Assembly (NCBI GenBank): GCA_937872925.1 | Contig: CALMUT010000068.1 | Span: forward strand, 1 to 64,000 | Length of the DNA: 64,000 bases | Source: an uncultured Myxococcales bacterium | GTDB lineage: Bacteria; Myxococcota_A; Polyangia; Polyangiales; Polyangiaceae | Direction of reading: 5' to 3' | Shown here: piece after piece, positions 60,385 to 64,000 of the stretch | Numbering within the stretch: position 1 is the stretch's first letter | Layout: each line of letters opens with the position of its first letter | Notes under the pieces: generated by a model | The model's input: the letters and a program-made list of their open reading frames with translations, nothing else | Databases searched by the model: none | Told to the model about the DNA's origin: nothing | Made by a program: the position numbers and the translations under genes

Positions 60385-62553
60385 ATGCCCGTGTCTCTTG
60401 CTTGGAAAGCCGCGCGCGCTGCGCTGCTTACGCTGCTCACTGCGACCCTCATCGCCGGCGGTGGCGCTTGTTCGGCGAGCAAGGAGCCGACGCGCGGTGA
60501 GCTGATCATCGCGTTCCAAACGGACCTCAGTGTGCCGAAGGACATCCGCTCCCTGGTTGTGAGCATCTACTCTGAAGGCCAGCGCATCTACTTCCAGGAG
60601 TTTCCCTTGGCACCCGACGGCCGCTTCTATCTCCCGGCCACTCTTGCGGTTGTGGAGGGGAAGCGGCCGAACGTGCCGGTTACGCTGCGGGTCACCGGTT
60701 TGGATAGTGCGCGCAAGGCACGCGTGATCCGCCAAGCCATCTCGACGGTGCCGAAGGCGCGACTATCGTTATTGCATATGCCGCTGCAATGGCTGTGCTT
60801 GGACAAGGACATCGTCGAGAGCACGGACGTCGACGCGACGCGCATCTTCAACGACGAATGCACTGCGGACGGAAAGACCTGCCTCTCTGGTGAATGTAAA
60901 CCAGCGGAAGTTGACCCGCTGACTTTGCCGGAATACGCAGGCGAGTTGGTGTTTGGCGGCGTGCCGTTCCCTGGGCTTAGCGGCGGAGTGTGTCTCGACG
61001 TGCTGGGCTGTTTTGCTCAAGGAGCCGAAGTCGTCCCCGACGCTAGCTGCCGCGTGCAACTACCAAGCGCCGCTGAAGACAATGTGAACATCGGCTTGGT
61101 GCTACCTCCCGGTGGGCCTGGGATCTGCGGGGGCCAGGCGTGCATTGTCGCACTCGATCGCGACGATCTCGTGGGATGGCGTCTCCAAGACGGACGCGCG
61201 CAGCTGCCGCCGGCGATCTGTGAGCGGCTGGGCAAGGACATCCAAGCCGTGGCGCTCACGACTCACTGCGCCGCGAAGACGACCCAAACCCCGATCTGCG
61301 GGCCCTGGACCAACATTGCGGGCGAATTTGCTTTGGATGCCGCGCCGCCGACCGCCCTGGATGGCGGAACGGAAGCGGGTGAAGACCTGTGCCGCAATGA
61401 GTCGGACGGAGACTACTGCGAGTGGGACATCGGCGCCTCTGGCCAGCGCGTGCTCAGCTGTGTCGGGGGCATGACGCAAAGTGCTACGGATTGCGCGCCG
61501 GGCACGTGCAACCCCGGTAGCGGCAAGGCGTTTTGCGAAAGCAGCGACGCAAGTCCAGACGCAGGGCCCGATGCAGAAGCCGGTCCGCCTGATCCTTGCG
61601 CGGGCCAGTCCGATGGCTTCCATTGCGCGATCTTCTTCGGCGGCAATCTGAAGGATCGCCTGCAGTGTCAGAACGGCAAGACCATCAACCCAGGCCAAAC
61701 CAATTGCACAGATCTGTGCTCCCAAGGCGCCTGCGTGCAGCAAACCCTGGGTGCCGCCTGCAACTCCGACACTGAGTGCGCTCCCCTCAAATGCATGACC
61801 ACGAAGCCCGCCGGTTTTCAACTCAGTAGCGGGGCCGCGCCGGAAGGCGGCGTGTGCACGCTCCCGTGCTCCACCACCGCCGACGAGTGCGCCCAGTTGC
61901 CCGCTGGCGCCACCTGCAAGGACTTTGGTGCAGGTCAGCTGTATTGTTTGCAGGGCTGCAACCCAGCAGATACCCAGAAGTGTGCCGGGCGCGCCGACAT
62001 GGCTTGCGGGCTGACCACCCACGAGTTCAACAAGCTCAGTCAGTTCGCGTGTCTGCCCGTCTGCAGCAAGGACTCACTGTGTGGAGCCGCGCCGGACGGC
62101 GGAAGCTACAGCTGTTCCTTCGCTACTCGACTCTGCGAGCAATCTGCGCCTTCGATGCCGACTTTTGGGGCGGATTGCAGCAGCGCGGCCTGCAGTAATA
62201 GTAGCTGCTCGTCCTTCAAACACTCCGAGGGTGGAACGCTGCAGAGCTGCAGTGCCAGCTGTCATCTTGGGCTGCTGAATGCCTGTGGCGCCATCGTGCC
62301 CACATCCTCCGGGGCGGCGTGTCTCTGGCCCGAAGACCCGGCAAATAACCAAACCGGTAGCGCCGGGCGCTGCATGGAATTGTGCACGTGTTTCGGCAAC
62401 CCGTGCTCGCACCCCGGCTACGAATGCCAGCAATTCGGGTCGTTCATTGACTCGGGTGTGTCCGCGTTCCTGAGTGGGCAGGGTTGGGATGGCTACTGTG
62501 GCCCCGACGTCGACCCCTTTGGAATTCCGACGTCGTCGTGTCCGCCTGGCTGA
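60385..62553 (+). CDS. Large Cys-rich lipoprotein
   Basis: 722 residues. A signal (ALLTLLTATLIAGGGAC) with Cys29 precedes a beta domain (about 40-130: RGELIIAFQTDLSVPKDIRS, VSIYSEGQRIYFQEFPLAPD). The rest has very many Cys in spaced pairs (TADGKTCLSGECKP, CNSDTECAPLKC, CSTTADECAQLPAG, CSSAACSNSSCSSFK), like the MYXO/VWC-type repeat regions of myxobacterial surface proteins. An Asp-rich linker SPDAGPDAEAGPPDP divides the halves. A GTG at 60391 has better spacing from the GAGGAG Shine-Dalgarno than the ATG used. Function unknown. Confidence 0.85.
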   Translation: MPVSLAWKAARAALLTLLTATLIAGGGACSASKEPTRGELIIAFQTDLSVPKDIRSLVVSIYSEGQRIYFQEFPLAPDGRFYLPATLAVVEGKRPNVPVTLRVTGLDSARKARVIRQAISTVPKARLSLLHMPLQWLCLDKDIVESTDVDATRIFNDECTADGKTCLSGECKPAEVDPLTLPEYAGELVFGGVPFPGLSGGVCLDVLGCFAQGAEVVPDASCRVQLPSAAEDNVNIGLVLPPGGPGICGGQACIVALDRDDLVGWRLQDGRAQLPPAICERLGKDIQAVALTTHCAAKTTQTPICGPWTNIAGEFALDAAPPTALDGGTEAGEDLCRNESDGDYCEWDIGASGQRVLSCVGGMTQSATDCAPGTCNPGSGKAFCESSDASPDAGPDAEAGPPDPCAGQSDGFHCAIFFGGNLKDRLQCQNGKTINPGQTNCTDLCSQGACVQQTLGAACNSDTECAPLKCMTTKPAGFQLSSGAAPEGGVCTLPCSTTADECAQLPAGATCKDFGAGQLYCLQGCNPADTQKCAGRADMACGLTTHEFNKLSQFACLPVCSKDSLCGAAPDGGSYSCSFATRLCEQSAPSMPTFGADCSSAACSNSSCSSFKHSEGGTLQSCSASCHLGLLNACGAIVPTSSGAACLWPEDPANNQTGSAGRCMELCTCFGNPCSHPGYECQQFGSFIDSGVSAFLSGQGWDGYCGPDVDPFGIPTSSCPPG

Positions 62554-62558
62554 TCCGG

Positions 62559-63122
62559 CTAGGGCAGGATCTGCGCTTGGATGCGCGCTTCCACGGGAGC
62601 CAAAATCTTCGTCAGGGTAGGAAACTGCAGCAGCAGCAGCGCCCAGCTGATGACAAAGAACGGCAGAGCGTGCAACAGCGGGTGTCCAGTGAATCCAAGG
62701 ACGAAGCCGAACAACGCGACGCTCTCGCCTAGCGCGCACGCGAGAACCAACTTCGTTTGGTAGATGCCAAAGGCTCTGCGCAGCGCCTTCGCCGGCTTCT
62801 TCGCGACGCGGCGCGCCGGCGCGTCCCGGTCCGGGATCACGTCGGAGCCCTGCGCACCCGGGCGTTCGACGACGTCAATTTCGATCCTCTCGAGCGCTTG
62901 TGTGTACAGCCTTTGGGGAAGGACGAAACTCAGGACCGCTATCGTAAGGGCAACCAAGCCGAAGGCTGGCAACATCACCGCGACGGGATCCCGGTGCTGT
63001 TGCGGTCCCAGGAAGAGCAACACCCCGAGAAATATTACGGTCGCCCCAAGCAGCGACGCCCACAGGATGCGCGCCGTCATCAGCGACGCGCGCGCTTGAG
63101 TTTTTGCATCGGGGTTGGGCAT
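62559..63122 (-). CDS. Four-TM membrane protein of unknown function
   Basis: 187 residues. Two N-terminal helices (ILWASLLGATVIFLGVLLFL, VAVMLPAFGLVALTIAVLSF), a basic loop of about 50 residues with RRVAKKPAKALRRAFGIYQT, and two C-terminal helices (KLVLACALGESVALFGFVLG, ALPFFVISWALLLLQFPTLT). No family recognised. It converges on the Cys-rich lipoprotein with 5 bp between stops. Confidence 0.78.
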   Translation of the reverse strand: MPNPDAKTQARASLMTARILWASLLGATVIFLGVLLFLGPQQHRDPVAVMLPAFGLVALTIAVLSFVLPQRLYTQALERIEIDVVERPGAQGSDVIPDRDAPARRVAKKPAKALRRAFGIYQTKLVLACALGESVALFGFVLGFTGHPLLHALPFFVISWALLLLQFPTLTKILAPVEARIQAQILP

Positions 63123-63163
63123 GGGGAACTATTGCCTGATTTTCCCCGATCGCGGCGAAAAAG

Positions 63164-64000
63164 CTACGGGACGACGGCCCAGGTTGGATCGTCGTCGTAG
63201 TCCGAGTCTGCTTTTCGCAGCTCTTGGTCGACGAAATCGTAGGCCGTCTCTGCCTTGTCCAGCTTTGCCCGCGCCGCGGAGCTGAGGGCAACCCGCGCGA
63301 TTGCGGAGTAACAAAGCGCGCAGTTCTTGTCTTCCAAGGTGGTGGGTGCCGGGCCCGCGCGATTCGCGAAGCTCTTCTGCCACAGCTCTGCCCAGGTCGC
63401 GTAGGGAGTGCCCGAGACACTGCTGGTCGCGATGTGGTACGGCGAGCCGTCGTAGGGGTTGTAGTCGGGCCCGTTGGTGTAGCGGCCGATGGTAAACTTC
63501 ACAAACCAGTCGTGAATCGGCTGAGCGTCCGAGAAGCCCATGCGCACGGCGCTGTCCCAGGTCCAGACCAAGAAGTCACTCTGCCAGGGAGACGTATAGT
63601 AGCGCACGTCCGCGTCCATGTTCTCATCGGGCCGTCCGCCGTCCGTATCCCAGTTGCTTTGCTCTTGCCACCAGCCGAAGGCATTGCTGTCCACTGCGTT
63701 CTTCATGTACCAACTGATGTTGTTCTGGACCTTCTCGGTCAGATAACCTTTTTCTTTGTCGTCGTCTGGAGCAAGCCATGCGGCATGCAGTAGCGTGCGG
63801 ATGGACCACGCTTGGGCTCGAACCTGCAGACTCTCGAGCAAGCCGAGGTCCTCTTGCCGATACTGGTAGTTCTGCGAAATGAAGTTGTAGCTGGTCCAGA
63901 AGTAGAGTTCGTCCAAATAGTAGCTGTCGCCGGTGAGCAAATACGGCACGTAGACGAGGGACGGCTGGTGGGCATCGTCCACCGTGTAGGGCGAATCGCA
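63164..64000 (-). CDS. C-terminal part of a probable alpha/alpha-toroid carbohydrate-active protein (truncated by window)
   Basis: The open frame runs off the right edge, so the N-terminus is missing; 278 residues are visible. It starts inside the protein (YTVDDAHQPSLVYVPYLLTG). Aromatic helices follow: DSYYLDELYFWTSYNFISQN, QAWSIRTLLHAAWLAPDDDK, NNISWYMKNAVDSNAFGWWQ, and DVRYYTSPWQSDFLVWTWDS. Repeated W/Y-rich helix pairs suggest a toroid as in polysaccharide lyases, glycosidases or phosphorylases, but I cannot name the family or find catalytic residues. It fits the nearby polysaccharide-related surface genes. An inner GTG at 63982 is not the real start, because no stop precedes it. Confidence 0.75.
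   Translation of the reverse strand, partial: CDSPYTVDDAHQPSLVYVPYLLTGDSYYLDELYFWTSYNFISQNYQYRQEDLGLLESLQVRAQAWSIRTLLHAAWLAPDDDKEKGYLTEKVQNNISWYMKNAVDSNAFGWWQEQSNWDTDGGRPDENMDADVRYYTSPWQSDFLVWTWDSAVRMGFSDAQPIHDWFVKFTIGRYTNGPDYNPYDGSPYHIATSSVSGTPYATWAELWQKSFANRAGPAPTTLEDKNCALCYSAIARVALSSAARAKLDKAETAYDFVDQELRKADSDYDDDPTWAVVP

Overview
The window looks like chromosomal DNA of a high-GC member of the Myxococcota, most likely the Polyangia. The signs are four Hanks-type Ser/Thr kinases (three with the catalytic-loop form HRD-x-SP-x-N), a DUF2330 protein with a MYXO-CTERM-like tail, many lipoproteins with long Gly/Ala/Ser linkers after the lipobox Cys, a forkhead-associated (FHA) sigma-54 activator and frequent ATGA/GTGA gene overlaps. 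I see no phage, insertion sequence or CRISPR array. One tRNA, tRNA-Leu(UAA), is present.

Layout. 1-5.9 kb: a 31-bp tandem repeat, a pentapeptide-repeat potassium channel coupled to an HDOD protein, two overlapping small heat-shock genes, a zinc-ribbon peptide, an HtrA-like lipoprotein protease and a CPBP protease. 5.9-7.9 kb: CoaBC and a 3-methyladenine DNA glycosylase overlapping in one operon. 7.9-14.2 kb: a membrane kinase with a secreted partner, feoAB behind a perfect Fur-box-like palindrome, and a soluble kinase. 14.3-24.4 kb: mostly envelope or secreted proteins (Asp/Ala-rich lipoprotein, polysaccharide deacetylase, SUMF1-like lipoprotein, DUF2330, repeat lipoprotein), with a YbaK-type deacylase, the tRNA and an acyl-CoA dehydrogenase. 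24.6-26.5 kb: a B12-binding radical SAM protein with a lipoprotein-like Pro-rich tail.

26.4-40.8 kb is a surface-glycan locus. A leftward operon (NPCBM lipoprotein, flippase-like protein, membrane protein) diverges from a rightward run of 13 tightly packed genes: a small membrane protein, a GT-C glycosyltransferase, an unknown protein, a SPASM-like radical SAM enzyme, a GT2 glycosyltransferase, enzymes that together could make a nucleotide-activated heptose (GmhA-like isomerase, GmhB-like phosphatase, an HldE-like protein with its two domains swapped), an uncharacterised enzyme, a sugar epimerase, and both subunits of a thiamine-diphosphate E1 enzyme without E2/E3. I infer a pathway for a modified, possibly branched-chain, heptose.

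40.9-46.5 kb holds single genes (CAP-domain lipoprotein, transporter-like/spermidine-synthase fusion, CBS protein, PEBP protein, carbohydrate-binding-like lipoprotein). 46.6-55.9 kb is a signalling island: kinase, TPR-PEGA-TonB receptor, small secreted protein, FHA-AAA+ activator, lipoprotein, kinase, TPR/two-TM partner. The pairing of a membrane kinase with an adjacent exported TPR/PEGA-like protein occurs three times in the window; in one pair the partner is fused to a TonB-dependent receptor. 55.9-64 kb encodes surface lipoproteins with parallel beta-helix folds (one pectate-lyase-like), a 722-residue Cys-rich lipoprotein, a small membrane protein, and the C-terminal part of a probable alpha/alpha-toroid protein cut by the window edge.
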